From Kribbella sp. VKM Ac-2568 (lineage in GTDB: Bacteria; Actinomycetota; Actinomycetes; Propionibacteriales; Kribbellaceae): a DNA stretch of 64,000 bases. The position numbers were made by a program, and so were the translations under genes. Below, piece after piece: positions 10,301 to 19,881 of this stretch (position 1 is its first letter; the number at the start of each line of letters is the position of its first letter). Location of the stretch: positions 275,075-339,074 of the forward strand of contig NZ_SLVF01000010.1 of the NCBI RefSeq assembly GCF_004345365.1. The letters run 5' to 3'. Below the pieces are notes generated by a model. That model saw only the letters and a list, made by a program, of their open reading frames with translations, was not told where the DNA came from and ran no database searches.

Positions 10301-11099
10301 ATGGACAGCCTCACATTCGGCGGTACCGCCACGACTCTGTTGCGGCTGGGAGCGTTCACCGTCTTGACCGACCCCAACTTCCTGCACCGTGGGCAACGTG
10401 CGTAATTGGGTAAGGGCCTGCGGAGCCGGCGCCTGACCGAGCCAGCAATGCAGCCGGGCCGACCTTCCGCGACTCGACGCCGTCGTCCTGTCCCAACTGC
10501 ACGGTGATCATTTCGATCGGATAGCACGCCGGGAGCTGGATCATTCGGTGCCGCTGGTGACCACCGTCCACGCTGCCACCCGGCTGAAGCGGTACGGGTT
10601 CGCGGCTCAGGGACTGCTGCCGTGGCAGGTCCATGAGCTGAGGCGAGGCGAAGAGGTGCTAACGATCGAAGCCCTCCCCGCCATCCACGCGCGGGGTCTG
10701 CTGGCGGGCCTGCTGCCTCCGGTGATGGGCTCGCTGCTGGTCCATCGGACCGGCGGATCTGTGCGCCGACGGATCTACCTGAGTGGAGACACTCTGACCG
10801 GAGACCACCTGGACGAGATCCGGAAACGCCACCCGGACATCGACACGGTGGTGATGCACCTTGGTGGCACCCGTTTCCTTTTCCACACCGTGACGATGGA
10901 CGCCGCACAAAGCGTGGACATTCTCCGGCGAGTTCGTCCCCGGTTAGCCGTGCCCGTGCACTACGACGACTACCGCGTCTTCAAGTCCTCGTTGTCGGAC
11001 TTCCTCGCGAGCGTCGAGATGGATGACGAGAACTGGTGCATCTCGGCTCCTGGCCGCGGCGAAACCTTGCGACTGCCCGATGTCACCCGAGGCAGCTAG
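10301..11099 (+). pseudogene. MBL-fold (UlaG-like) hydrolase, stop plus frameshift
   Basis: From the ATG at 10301 the frame encodes MDSLTFGGTATTLLRLGAFT and the start of a metallo-beta-lactamase fold. A TAA at 10403 stands where the family usually has Tyr, and an extra G near 10456 shifts the frame. The rest is intact: the metal site appears as SQLHGDHFD (first His of HxHxDH read as Gln), YLSGDT, VVMHLGG and a late VPVHYDDYR. Such proteins are cytosolic metal-dependent hydrolases of unknown substrate. Two different lesions make decay more likely than one sequencing error. Confidence 0.8.
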
Positions 11100-11276
11100 A
11101 TTCCTGACGGCCGGGTGGGTTGGCCGTTGTATCCGCGACTATGCACGCTTTGGCGCGCGACAGTCGAGAGTGCCATGCGGAGGGCGCAGGATGTACTCGC
11201 TGAGCGCTCGGCACAGGTGCCCCACGCAGCCATATGGATGACTGTTGCTCGGGGGGCTTCGTCCCTCCTACCGCCC

Positions 11277-12230
11277 TCAGCGCTTTCGCGCGCGCTTAGC
11301 CTTTTTCTTGGCGGCTGTCTTCTTCCCGTCCGCTTTCTTGCTGCCTGACTTCTTTGTCGTCCGCGCGGTGACGTTCTTTTTGGCGGCTCGTGCTTTCGCT
11401 TTCACTGTGCCTTTGACGTCCTGGACGGTCGAGTAGGTACCGAACAGCGCCGGGTCCGGAGCAGGAGCGGTGCCCGGCCCACCCAGTGGTTCGGGATCGA
11501 TTAGGTATTCCAGTGGATCGTCGCCTTCGGTCCATCCGCCTTTCGGTCCTTCGGTGCCGTCGGACAGACCCCAGATGGTGTGGTTGTGAACTTGGTCTTC
11601 CTCATCGAAGAAGGCGTTGGGGACGATCGGGGTCTCGAGCCCGTCGGTCTCGAGTTCCTCGATCGCTTTCAGCCACTGCTTCTGGTGGACGGTGTCGCGG
11701 GCGAGGTTGAACTGGAGCATCGCCTTGACGCCCGGATCGTCCGTCATGTTGTACAGCCGCGCGGTCTGCAGCCGCCCCTGTGCCTCGGCGGCCGCGTTGG
11801 CCCTGAAGTCGGCAAGCAGGTTGCCGCTGGCCACGATATAACCGCCGTTCCAGGGCACTCCCTGGCAGTTCGCCGGGAGTGCACCGCCGCCGGCCATGAT
11901 CGCTTGCAGCGGATCCATCCCACCCAGCATGGCGGCCATCACCGGATCCTGGACCGCCTCGGCAGTCATCGTGGCCGGTGCGCCTTCGAGCAACCGGGCC
12001 ACCATCGTCGCCAGCATCTCGACGTGGCCGATCTCCTCGGTCGCCGTGTCCATCAACAGATCCTTGTACTTACCCTCCATCCGGCAGTTCCAGCCCTGGA
12101 ACAAGTACTGCATCGTCACGCTCATCTCGCCGAACGCGCCACCGATCAGCTCCTGCAACTTGCGTGCGTACACCGGATCCGGACGCTCTGGCTTTGCCTC
12201 GAATTGCAACCGCTTGGTGTGCCGGAACAT
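11277..12230 (-). CDS. Manganese catalase with a histone-like basic tail
   Basis: A 317-residue non-heme dimanganese catalase, which disproportionates hydrogen peroxide in the cytoplasm. The ATG at 12230 has GAGGAG six bases upstream. The ferritin-like bundle carries the ligands expected for this family: Glu in GEMSVTMQYLFQ, EExxH in ATEEIGHVEM, and the late His in FNLARDTVHQKQW. The conserved extension DEEDQVHNHTIWGLS follows. The final 45 residues contain 21 Lys/Arg in KK-A repeats (for example KTAAKKKAKRARKR), resembling histone H1 or actinobacterial HU tails. This part should bind DNA or polyanions. The gene stands alone. Confidence 0.9.
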   Translation of the reverse strand: MFRHTKRLQFEAKPERPDPVYARKLQELIGGAFGEMSVTMQYLFQGWNCRMEGKYKDLLMDTATEEIGHVEMLATMVARLLEGAPATMTAEAVQDPVMAAMLGGMDPLQAIMAGGGALPANCQGVPWNGGYIVASGNLLADFRANAAAEAQGRLQTARLYNMTDDPGVKAMLQFNLARDTVHQKQWLKAIEELETDGLETPIVPNAFFDEEDQVHNHTIWGLSDGTEGPKGGWTEGDDPLEYLIDPEPLGGPGTAPAPDPALFGTYSTVQDVKGTVKAKARAAKKNVTARTTKKSGSKKADGKKTAAKKKAKRARKR

Positions 12231-12746
12231 GGAGACTCCTCGGTCGAGAACACCGTGCACCACGAGGTCGTGACCACGGTCGGTTCGGCCCCCGGTACCC
12301 CCGGGATCTCCGTCAACACGACGGGCCAAGACTCAAAGACGGTTTGTTTCGCGCCGGGCGACATCGTCGGCTGACCGGAGAGTCGTGGTACGACTCGATT
12401 CTGGTCGACGCCCTGGGCGAAGCATCAGGGTTGACTTCGAACCACCCAGATCAACCCAGCGCGTTCCCTGGGTCCTTGAACGCCCGGACGCGGCTTCGTC
12501 GACAACCTGGTGACCGTCGCCTCGCCCTGAGCCCTCGATGCTCAGCGCGACATCGGTGTGGATCCCCGCGCGGTGTGGTGTGTCGCTGTGACTCCGGCCA
12601 CGTCCATCAAAGCGAGCGCGGCGAACAAGGCCAGCACCAGGTCAGCAACGCCATCTCTGCGGACACGGACTTCCCCGTCAGCTATCGCAGGATCGGACCT
12701 GCGAGCTCTGTTCCCCGTGACGGTGCGCGATCGACGGTTGTTTCGG
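12231..12746. other. Intergenic stretch, no gene seen
   Basis: This stretch lies between the catalase start and the 3' end of the P450 pseudogene. Short frames occur on both strands but none reads like a protein. It should hold the catalase promoter; I could not identify a convincing -35/-10 pair. Confidence 0.4.
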
Positions 12747-13910
12747 CTACGTGAGTACGCCTATGCAGTTCGAGCACCTGATACTCAGCAAGCTGCAAGG
12801 GGCTCGCACCGTTAGCGCCTGGTCGGCGTCGCTGCAGTCGGAAGTCGCATCGGTCACCGGTGACGACGCGGCCATGTCGGTGATGGGCGTGGGCGCCGCG
12901 CCCCGGGCAACCCCGGGCAGACGGCGGGGCCCGGCGCTGAAGGGGATCAGTGGCCACTCGCCGTCGGAGCGTCCGTCCAACCAGATCTCGGGCTCGAAGT
13001 GGTTCGCGAATTCCAGCGCCTGGTCGTCGCGATGGAACACCGAGGTGACGATCGCGAACTCGGTCCCGGCGGGCGCAGTACCGGCAGCCCACTCGGTCGG
13101 CGCGACGCTCTCTCGCAGTACGACGAGTGTGGTCGGCCACAGGCGCAGGGATTCCTATACTGCGGCGCCCGCGTGGGCGAGCAGCGGCGACTCCTGCGGG
13201 TGCTGGGCTTCCTGGACGATGGGATCGGCGTACTCCGGACGCGCTGCGAGCAACGCGAACAACCGCCAAAGGGCTATTCCTGCTGCGTCGAAGGCGAACA
13301 GCCAGTGCGGAACCTGACCCGCCGGGTCGAGGTCTCCGCCTGGGAGTTGGGTGAGAGCGCCGGCGAGGCTGCCTGGTTCGGCCCGGTTGACGTACTCGTC
13401 CAACCGGGCCTGAAAGCGGCGCCGAGCCGAGGCGTCTCTCAGGTGGAGCTCGGCCCAGTTGGCGTCTGGGCGCAGGGAAGTCGAGCAGCCGGGTCAGCTC
13501 GAGGTCGTCGGCCGCCGAGTCGCCAATCACGATCCGGCGGACGATCGGCGACCAGATCGCCCGGAACTCCGTCCAGCCCAGGGTCGCCTCGAGCCGATCC
13601 AGCTCTTCAGCGATCACTTCAACCATCTGGTGGCCGTTGCGGTGTACCGGCTGGTGGGAGTCGAGGACCTGCTCGTTGAGCTGCCGGCGCGCGCCACGGA
13701 GGGGGGATCGGTAACGAGTACTGCGTGAGGCTGGAAGCGCCGGAGGTCGCCGACCTTCTCGGTGGCTGCCGCAGAACTCGGTCATCGTCCAAGTCGCTCG
13801 GCCAGCCGCGGACGGCGGAGGATCGGGCCTTGGGCCACCACCGGGAGAAAGATGTCACGAACAGCGCGCCCGGTGTCCGCGATCGAGGCAGTCGGCAAGC
13901 TGGATGACAT
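12747..13910 (-). pseudogene. Cytochrome P450, multiply disrupted
   Basis: Pieces in several minus-strand frames assemble into one P450. The ATG at 13910 begins MSSSLPTASIADTGRAVRDI and LPVVAQGPILRRP. A second piece gives NEQVLDSHQPVH and a helix-rich region to LTRLLDF; a third runs from LDEYVNRAEPGSL to LLAHAGAAV and stops at a TAG (13155-13157) immediately before the K-helix ESLRLWPTTLVVLRES, where Gln would fit. The last piece has FHRDDQALEFANHFEPEIWL and the heme loop PFSAGPRR, but a shift there replaces the invariant Cys by LPG. With a nonsense codon, at least two shifts and a lost Cys frame, no mono-oxygenase can be made. Confidence 0.8.
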
Positions 13911-14004
13911 GCAGTTCTGGTGCCCCTCGTCGCGATCGGGCAAACCGGTTTCGCGGGGTGGGGCGAGGGTACCGGCGGCGCATTGTCGGCGAAGGGACTG
14001 GACC

Positions 14005-14427
14005 ATGGGTGACTACGAGGCGTCGACCACGGTGGATGTCGCCGCCAATGTGTTGTTCGAGTACCTGGTGGACGTCGAGCGGTTGCCCGAGTACCTGCCG
14101 CAGATGACCGAAGCGCACCGGAGCGGTGGGGACAAGGTTGCGGTCGAGGCGGTGATCCACCCTGAGGGGGAGCCTGAGCGAAAGGTGTCGGGCGAGGCAT
14201 GGGTGGAGGTTGTCGAGGACGGGAAGAAGTTGCGTTGGGGTGCACCTGGGCCGCATGAGTACCACGGTGAGCTGGACGTCGACTTTGTTGCCGACGGCAC
14301 CTCGACGCTCACGGTTCGGCTGCACACGGATCATGCCGAGGGCTCGTCCATCGAGGACGATCTCGAGCACACGCTCGCCGGGATCAAGTCCACCGTCGAG
14401 AAGGAGGCGGCGAAGCCGTCCGCGTAG
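14005..14427 (+). CDS. SRPBCC/polyketide-cyclase-fold protein
   Basis: 140 residues from the ATG at 14005, preceded by GAAGGGA. The START/SRPBCC helix-grip fold is visible: N-terminal strand YEASTTVDVAANVLFEYL, the segment DVERLPEYLPQMTEAH, a middle strand run and a long C-terminal helix EDDLEHTLAGIKSTVEKEA. Such proteins bind a hydrophobic ligand in a cavity, acting as cyclase, carrier or chaperone; substrate unknown. It is followed fifteen bases later by the LLM-oxidoreductase stump, so the two probably formed an operon. Confidence 0.75.
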   Translation: MGDYEASTTVDVAANVLFEYLVDVERLPEYLPQMTEAHRSGGDKVAVEAVIHPEGEPERKVSGEAWVEVVEDGKKLRWGAPGPHEYHGELDVDFVADGTSTLTVRLHTDHAEGSSIEDDLEHTLAGIKSTVEKEAAKPSA

Positions 14428-14441
14428 GAGGTGCGGTCTTC

Positions 14442-14683
14442 ATGCGACTTGGGTTCAAGCTGATCGCGGAGGCGTTCTCGCCGACCGAGATCGTCGATCA
14501 GGCCGTCCGCGCCGAAGCGGCCGGGTTCGATTTCGTCGAGGTCAGCGACCACTTCCAAACGTGGGTGTCGGAGCACGAACACTCCGGCTTCGACTTCTCG
14601 ATGCTCACTGCCATTGCGGTTCGTACGTCGCGGATCGAGCTCGCGACGGGTGTGACGTGCCCGTTCATCCGCTTTGGTGAAGC
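14442..14683 (+). pseudogene. F420-type LLM oxidoreductase, 5' stump
   Basis: The ATG at 14442 begins MRLGFKLIAEAFSPTEIVDQ, and continues with AGFDFVEVSDHFQTWV and IELATGVTCPFIR. This is the first third of a luciferase-like, coenzyme F420-dependent oxidoreductase of the glucose-6-phosphate-dehydrogenase-related class (usually about 320 residues). Homology stops after PFIR, where the conserved run of the barrel should follow; the frame ends a few codons later. The remainder has been deleted, apparently by the event that placed the YihY gene here. Confidence 0.75.
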
Positions 14684-14759
14684 GCGTCGATGTTGACGAC
14701 CGCAAGATCTATGTTCGATTGCACCAAGGCGGCGGCCAGGTCTGGCGCGGTGGCCGGTG

Positions 14760-15776
14760 TTAGTCACCTCGCGGCCGGGCTGTCGTGGCTTGTTCGGCGG
14801 CCGGTGTCTTGGCTGCCGAGGCGCGTTGGGCGTTGATTTCGGCGCCGAGGAGGACGGCGAGGGAGGACAGGTAGAAGAACAGCAGAGCGGCCATCGGTGT
14901 GGCCACCGGCCCGTACACGCTGACAGTGCGGAACGCGAAGGCGAGGTAGGCCCGGAGCGCGATGCTCCCGACCAGCCACAGGGACATCGCGACCATGGCG
15001 CCGGGCAGGTGCGCACGCCACCGGGTGCGAGTCGGTACGGCGAGGTGGTACATCGTGGTGAGGAGCAGGACGGACAGTGCGGCGATCCCGGGCCAGTACG
15101 CCACGGCGAGGCTGGTCTGCACCAGGTCGTGAGCGCCGCCCGGGACGATCCGCAGCAGGACCCGCGGTCCGGCCACCAGCAACGGCAGGAACACCGCCCC
15201 GACGACCAGTGCCGCCAGGTAGAGACCGAGCGCCAGCAGCCGGCTATGGACGGCGCCGCGGTGGCTGCGTTGACCGTAGGCGATGGCCAGGGCGTTCACG
15301 TAGCTGCTAATCGCCGTCGAGCCGGACAACAAAGCCAGCAGGAAACCGAACGAGGCGACGTCTGCCCGGCCGACGGTCAACACGTCATGCACGACCGGCC
15401 GGATCAGGGTCGTTACGGCGTCTTCGGTGACCACACGGGCGGCGACGTCGAGCACCTGCTGTTCCACCGCCGGGACCAGCCCGGGATCGAGCGGGGTGGT
15501 CAGGTAGCCGACCAGGCCGAGCAGGCACAGCAGCAGCGGCGGCATGGACAGCAGCGTCCAGAACCCGGTCTCCGCGGCCAGGCCCAGCACCCGATGCCGC
15601 CAGGCGCTCGCCGCGGCCCGCCGGGGCAACGCCGCGGCCCGGCCGACCCGCGCCACCACCGGCTCCGCCCACCGCGACCACCACAGTCGGAGGATTGGCA
15701 GAACCTCGCGCGCGCCGCGCGCCGTACGGTCACGCTGGTGGGCGGCGAACCGCCGCACCGAGCTCACCGGGTGCAT
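14760..15776 (-). CDS. YihY/BrkB-family membrane protein
   Basis: 338 residues with six or seven membrane helices and the family pattern LGLAAETGFWTLLSMPPLLL, a long loop with TTLIRPVVHDVL, SGSTAISSYVNALAIAYG, and near the C-terminus SVYGPVATPMAALLFFYLSSL followed by LLGAEINAQ. YihY proteins (formerly annotated RNase BN) are inner-membrane proteins of uncertain transport role. It lies eleven bases downstream of the AI-2E-family gene and is probably co-transcribed with it. Confidence 0.85.
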   Translation of the reverse strand: MHPVSSVRRFAAHQRDRTARGAREVLPILRLWWSRWAEPVVARVGRAAALPRRAAASAWRHRVLGLAAETGFWTLLSMPPLLLCLLGLVGYLTTPLDPGLVPAVEQQVLDVAARVVTEDAVTTLIRPVVHDVLTVGRADVASFGFLLALLSGSTAISSYVNALAIAYGQRSHRGAVHSRLLALGLYLAALVVGAVFLPLLVAGPRVLLRIVPGGAHDLVQTSLAVAYWPGIAALSVLLLTTMYHLAVPTRTRWRAHLPGAMVAMSLWLVGSIALRAYLAFAFRTVSVYGPVATPMAALLFFYLSSLAVLLGAEINAQRASAAKTPAAEQATTARPRGD

Positions 15777-15787
15777 CGCCGAGGCGC

Positions 15788-17275
15788 CTATCGCGCTGCT
15801 GTCGGTGGCGTGGGCGGTGAGCCCGGATCACCGGATGGGTGTTCGGGCTCGGCGGGTCGCCGAGACCGACCCCCCCACCGCCGCCGCAGTTGTCTGCCGA
15901 CGCCGGATGCCCAGGCAATGCCTCGAGAGCCCGCCGAGCCGGGAGTGCCCGCGGTCGCCGCGGTGCCGTTGCCGGCTGGCTGGGCGCGTAGCACCGCGGC
16001 GGTGGGGGTCCCCCAGGGTTCCATCAGCAGGTGACGGCGCAGATAGATCACGGTTTCGCGGGCGATAGCGGCAAGCGGCAAAGCGACCAGAGCACCGGTA
16101 ATGCCGTGCAGGTGTCCGCCGAGCAGGAGCGCGAAGATCACCACCAGCGGGTTGATCCGCAGGCTGTGGCTGAAGACCTGCGGCGCCACCACGTGGCCCT
16201 CGAGCTGTTGCAGGACGACGAACAGCAGCACCAGCCACAGCGCCGTCAGCGGCTCGCCCTGCAACAGCGCAACCAGTACCGCCGGCGCCGCACCCAGAAC
16301 CGGCCCGAGATAGGGGATCAGCTCCATCAGGCCGTAGAACACGCCGAAGAACACCGCGTAGGTCTTCCCGGCGGGAAAGATCCCGAACGCACCGAGCAGC
16401 CACAGCGCGGCCCCGGCCGACAGCCCCATGATGAAACTGAACGTGAGCTGTCCACGGACGTAGCCAGAGACCGCGCGCTGGACCCGCGTCGGATAGTCAT
16501 CCTCGGCGCCGCCGGCGCCCGGAGGCATCAGGTTGCGGGCCAGCGCACCGATCTGCTGACCGTAGAGCAGCATGTAGATCACGATCACCAGAATCAAAAT
16601 CAGCACGAAACCGGCCTCGACGATCGTCGTGACCAGGTCGCGGGTGAACGCGACCACATCACCGGAGCCCTGCAGGATCGAGGCCTGCAAGGTATCCAGC
16701 GCGGTCTCGCCGGGGCGTTTGATCTGGATCCCGATGCCGCGCTCGTCCAGCCATCGCTGCAGATCCGCCAGGGACGCGTTCGCCGAGCCAATCAACTGGG
16801 GCAGGTCGGCCTGGAACTCCGACACCTGCGCGGCCACTGGCCGCACCAGCAACGCCACCGCACCGGCCAGGGCGGCGAAGAACGCCACGAACATGACAGC
16901 GATCGCGATCCCACGCGGCACCCGGACCCGCTCCAGCAGGATGACCAGCGGGTTGACGATCAAGGCAATCACCGCTGCGATCAGAAAGATCATCAATACC
17001 GGCGCGGCTGCCCTCGCCAGAGCCGCCAAAGCGAACAGCGCGACGGCGACGACGATCGCCTGCACCCACCGCGGCACTACCACCGGCTCGACCCGGACCG
17101 TTGCCGAGGCGTCTTCGGGCGGGGCCGACGCGTCTTCGGGCGGGACCGACGCAGCGCCCTCCTGCGAGAGGGCCTTCTGGGACTGCTCGATCTGGGAATG
17201 GGTGGCCTGAGAATCCTGGCCGGGGAGCCGCGGCGACGCCGTATCGCCCAAGGGCCTGTCGTGCTCACTAGTCAT
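15788..17275 (-). CDS. AI-2E-family (PerM/TqsA) transporter
   Basis: From the ATG at 17275 the protein has 495 residues. A disordered, Glu/Ser/Pro-rich N-terminus of about 75 residues with the duplicated octamer PPEDASAP-PEDASA leads into about eight membrane helices. Family hallmarks are the central VSGYVRGQLTFSFIMGL, the LMELIPYLGPVLGA loop and the C-terminal VVAPQVFSHSLRINPLVVIF with GGHLHGITGALVALPLAA. Members export small signals or act as Na+/H+ antiporters. The C-terminal 70 residues are a Gly/Arg/Pro-rich tail. A further upstream in-frame GTG is possible but less likely. Confidence 0.85.
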   Translation of the reverse strand: MTSEHDRPLGDTASPRLPGQDSQATHSQIEQSQKALSQEGAASVPPEDASAPPEDASATVRVEPVVVPRWVQAIVVAVALFALAALARAAAPVLMIFLIAAVIALIVNPLVILLERVRVPRGIAIAVMFVAFFAALAGAVALLVRPVAAQVSEFQADLPQLIGSANASLADLQRWLDERGIGIQIKRPGETALDTLQASILQGSGDVVAFTRDLVTTIVEAGFVLILILVIVIYMLLYGQQIGALARNLMPPGAGGAEDDYPTRVQRAVSGYVRGQLTFSFIMGLSAGAALWLLGAFGIFPAGKTYAVFFGVFYGLMELIPYLGPVLGAAPAVLVALLQGEPLTALWLVLLFVVLQQLEGHVVAPQVFSHSLRINPLVVIFALLLGGHLHGITGALVALPLAAIARETVIYLRRHLLMEPWGTPTAAVLRAQPAGNGTAATAGTPGSAGSRGIAWASGVGRQLRRRWGGRSRRPAEPEHPSGDPGSPPTPPTAAR

Positions 17276-18326
17276 CGCATCCACCACCACACCTCTTGGC
17301 CCCAGCGGGTGCCGCGACCCAGCGTCCCGGTACCCACCCCAGATGGCTGCGTACCCGGTCACCAGGCCACGGGGCGAACCGCGCCGAGGCGACCTCAGTC
17401 CGGCTCCAAACGAAGCCGCAGCAGGCGCTGCGCTCCCCGCGTGGCGGCCACCGATCATCCATTCCAGCGACTAGTGACGTATGCAGTTCGTCGGGCACAC
17501 ACTGAAAGAGATCGACCTCACCAGCGCCGATCAGCTTCTCGGCCGGGAGGTAGCGATGTATCGCAGGCATTCGGACAGGCGCCAAGAGATCGCCGAACCA
17601 GCACAGAGTCGGCGAGGACGGTCCAGAAAACGATCGCCCATTCCGGTCGAGGAACAAGAAGCGCAGCTCGATCGCCGACTTGTCCTCGCCCGAATCCGGG
17701 CCTGGAGCCGCGTTAGGTAGAAGAGGCAAGCCGCGATCAGGGGCCAGGACACGTTCTGCGGTGACCGGCCGTCTCCGCCGGGCCGTTGGTAGCTCGGCCG
17801 AGAGGGCCATTCACCGCCTCGGGGGACGGTCGCTCATCCCTCAGGTGGAGGTGGTCGGACGAGCCGCCGGCTCCCCTCATGGATCGGGGCCGCCCGACCA
17901 CCAGCTGCGGAGGAGGCGCGTTGTGGCCTGTGCCGCTGGATTCCATCAGCGGCCGTACGGTGGGACGGGCCGCTCGGCGATGCCCCCTCAGGCCGCCAAC
18001 AGCCCGCCCTAACACTGGAGGAATCGCGGGTGGCTCGACATTGAGGCCGTGCACCCTGGCCGCCGCCCCTCGCGGGGACCATCCCTCCGCTGGATTAACC
18101 GTGCCCAGGCTGCGCGATACCAACCCTTGGCGGTCGATAATCGGTGTCCGCGTCGTCAGATGCGGTCTGGGTACAGGGAGGGATGGCGGTGGTGCCTGGT
18201 GACGGCAGCCGCTGGGCGATTCCCGGCCTCAACCCCTCCATCCCAACCGAGGCTGGGAACCGCACGTGCGCTTTCCATCTCGCCCGGGTCGGTCACGCCG
18301 GGCAAAGCGATGAGGGAGGTGTAGGC
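17276..18326. other. Intergenic stretch of about 1 kb, no convincing gene
   Basis: Several frames are open on both strands, as expected for high-GC DNA, but none shows hydrophobic periodicity or motifs of a real protein and no good ribosome site was found. It separates the minus-strand AI-2E gene from the plus-strand STAS gene and should carry both promoters. A decayed gene cannot be excluded. Confidence 0.4.
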
Positions 18327-18764
18327 GTGGACCTGACGATCAGCAGTGTGGCCCTGGCCGGCCGCGTCGTGCTCACGTTGGCCGGAGCGGCCGCAGAGGA
18401 GACCTTGGAGGGCCTGCGGGACCTGGTAAACGGGTTTCTGAGCGCGGGCCACCGAGACCTTGTGATTGACGTGAACGAGGTGGACTTCATCGACTGCAGC
18501 GCGATCGGCGTACTGGTCTGCAGCCAGACCCGCGCCCGCCGGGCGGGTGGATCCTTGGTGGTGGTCTGTGCCCGGCCCCCCACGCTGAGGCTGTTCGACC
18601 TGACCGGCCTGACCCACGCCTTCGAGATCCACCCCGACGTCGAAACTGCTCTACACGCCGTAGACCATCCCGCGAAAGTCGTCACCATCTCCGCCGCCAT
18701 CGCGGTCACCATGGCCGGGCTGGTCACTGCGGCGTGGGTGCTGGGATTCATTGCCGGGCTCTAG
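18327..18764 (+). CDS. STAS-domain protein with C-terminal membrane helix
   Basis: The GTG at 18327 has GGGAGG eight bases upstream and gives 145 residues. Residues 1-105 form a STAS (anti-sigma-factor antagonist) domain with VDFIDCSAIGVLVCSQTRAR around the usual phosphorylated serine site; in SpoIIAA-type proteins the pattern is D-S, here D-C-S. The C-terminus (about residues 118-143) is a single membrane helix, VVTISAAIAVTMAGLVTAAW and onwards. STAS antagonists are normally soluble, so a membrane-anchored form is unusual. No anti-sigma kinase gene lies beside it. Confidence 0.75.
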   Translation: MDLTISSVALAGRVVLTLAGAAAEETLEGLRDLVNGFLSAGHRDLVIDVNEVDFIDCSAIGVLVCSQTRARRAGGSLVVVCARPPTLRLFDLTGLTHAFEIHPDVETALHAVDHPAKVVTISAAIAVTMAGLVTAAWVLGFIAGL

Positions 18765-19403
18765 TAGCGGTCATGTCGCCGCCGGTGACAGGTGCCGTGT
18801 GGCGCGTGCACCGCGACTACTCTGCTGGTGGTCCGACTCCGTCGGTCGACATCATCGATGTCGTTCGACCAGCACCTGATCGAACAGATCCTGCCTGTCT
18901 GCGTGAGCGCCGAGGAGCCTCCCAGGGGCCAACAGTGCCAGCAGTGGCGATGGCGCTGGGAGCCGGCCGAACTCGCCTCGATGCCGGACGCTGAACTGTC
19001 TGGCCTGGCGGGCCAGCTATCCGCCCGCAGAAGCAACCCGGCCCCGATCAGGCTGTGCTGGTGTCGATCGGGCGCTGTGCGGGACGAACCGCAGACCCGC
19101 CATCCGGTCTCCATCGCATCCTGGATCAACAACGGTGCGCGCGCCGCCAGGGACCCTGCCCGCTATCTCCCAGCCCGGCAGGAACCGGTCGACAGCAATC
19201 GCCCGACGCGGGACACCAACTTGTTGAACGCGGTCCTGTACCCGCCGTGTGTGGTCACGCGGCCGGTGACGCGCACTCCCGACCGGAAGGGGTGTGTGGA
19301 TGCCCGAACCCGGACCCTGAGCAGTGCAATTGCCAGCTCAGCGAGTGCGCCACGCCTTACCGGCGTGCAGATTGACGACTCTGCTGCCGGGTACCGCTGA
19401 GGC
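18765..19403. other. Intergenic stretch, no supported gene
   Basis: A 200-codon frame crosses this interval but its composition (many Arg, Trp, Cys in low-complexity order) is what random high-GC sequence gives, and no motif or ribosome site backs it. I leave it unannotated. Confidence 0.4.
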
Positions 19404-19760
19404 ATGTTTCCTGCAGAGAACCTACGCGACTGGCAAGGCCAGAAGGTCATCGACCACGACGGCGACAAAGTCGGCGAGTTGGAGGCGGTCTACGTCGATA
19501 CCTCCACCGACCAACCAGCTTTCGTGACAGTCAAGGTCGGCATGGTCGGGCGCCATCGGCTGGTGTTCGTGCCCGTGGAGGGCGCCACTGTCACCCCCAC
19601 CACAGTCCGGGTGCGCTACCCCAAGAAGGTCATCCAGGACGCGCCGTCCATCGACACCGACGGGGAGCTGACCGGCGCCGACGAACCCAAGGTCTTCGCC
19701 CATTACGACCTTCCCTACACCGCAACCACCGTCGGCGAGCGCCGCCTAGGCCGACGCTGA
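19404..19760 (+). CDS. PRC-barrel domain protein
   Basis: 118 residues from the ATG at 19404. The N-terminal 80 residues form a PRC-barrel: LRDWQGQKVIDHDGDKVGEL, then VYVDTSTDQPAFVTVKVG and HRLVFVPVEGATVTPTTV. The tail contains FAHYDLPY. PRC barrels are small beta-barrels found in RimM and photosynthetic reaction centre H subunits; stand-alone actinobacterial forms are thought to be stress-related soluble proteins of unknown partner. It appears monocistronic. Confidence 0.85.
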   Translation: MFPAENLRDWQGQKVIDHDGDKVGELEAVYVDTSTDQPAFVTVKVGMVGRHRLVFVPVEGATVTPTTVRVRYPKKVIQDAPSIDTDGELTGADEPKVFAHYDLPYTATTVGERRLGRR

Positions 19761-19881
19761 GGGCCACCTTCCACTGCGGAGACCCTGAGCCCGGCCTCGG
19801 AGTGCCACCGCGCGACGCGACATCCATGACGCTTGGGCAATCTAGCCATTCGTAGAAGCAGACGGGGTATCACTCATGCCG

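Noticed and set aside
16031..17716. 561-codon plus-strand frame opposite the AI-2E-family gene
   Set aside because: Extremely rich in Gln, Arg and His with no hydrophobic core; shadow of the minus-strand gene.
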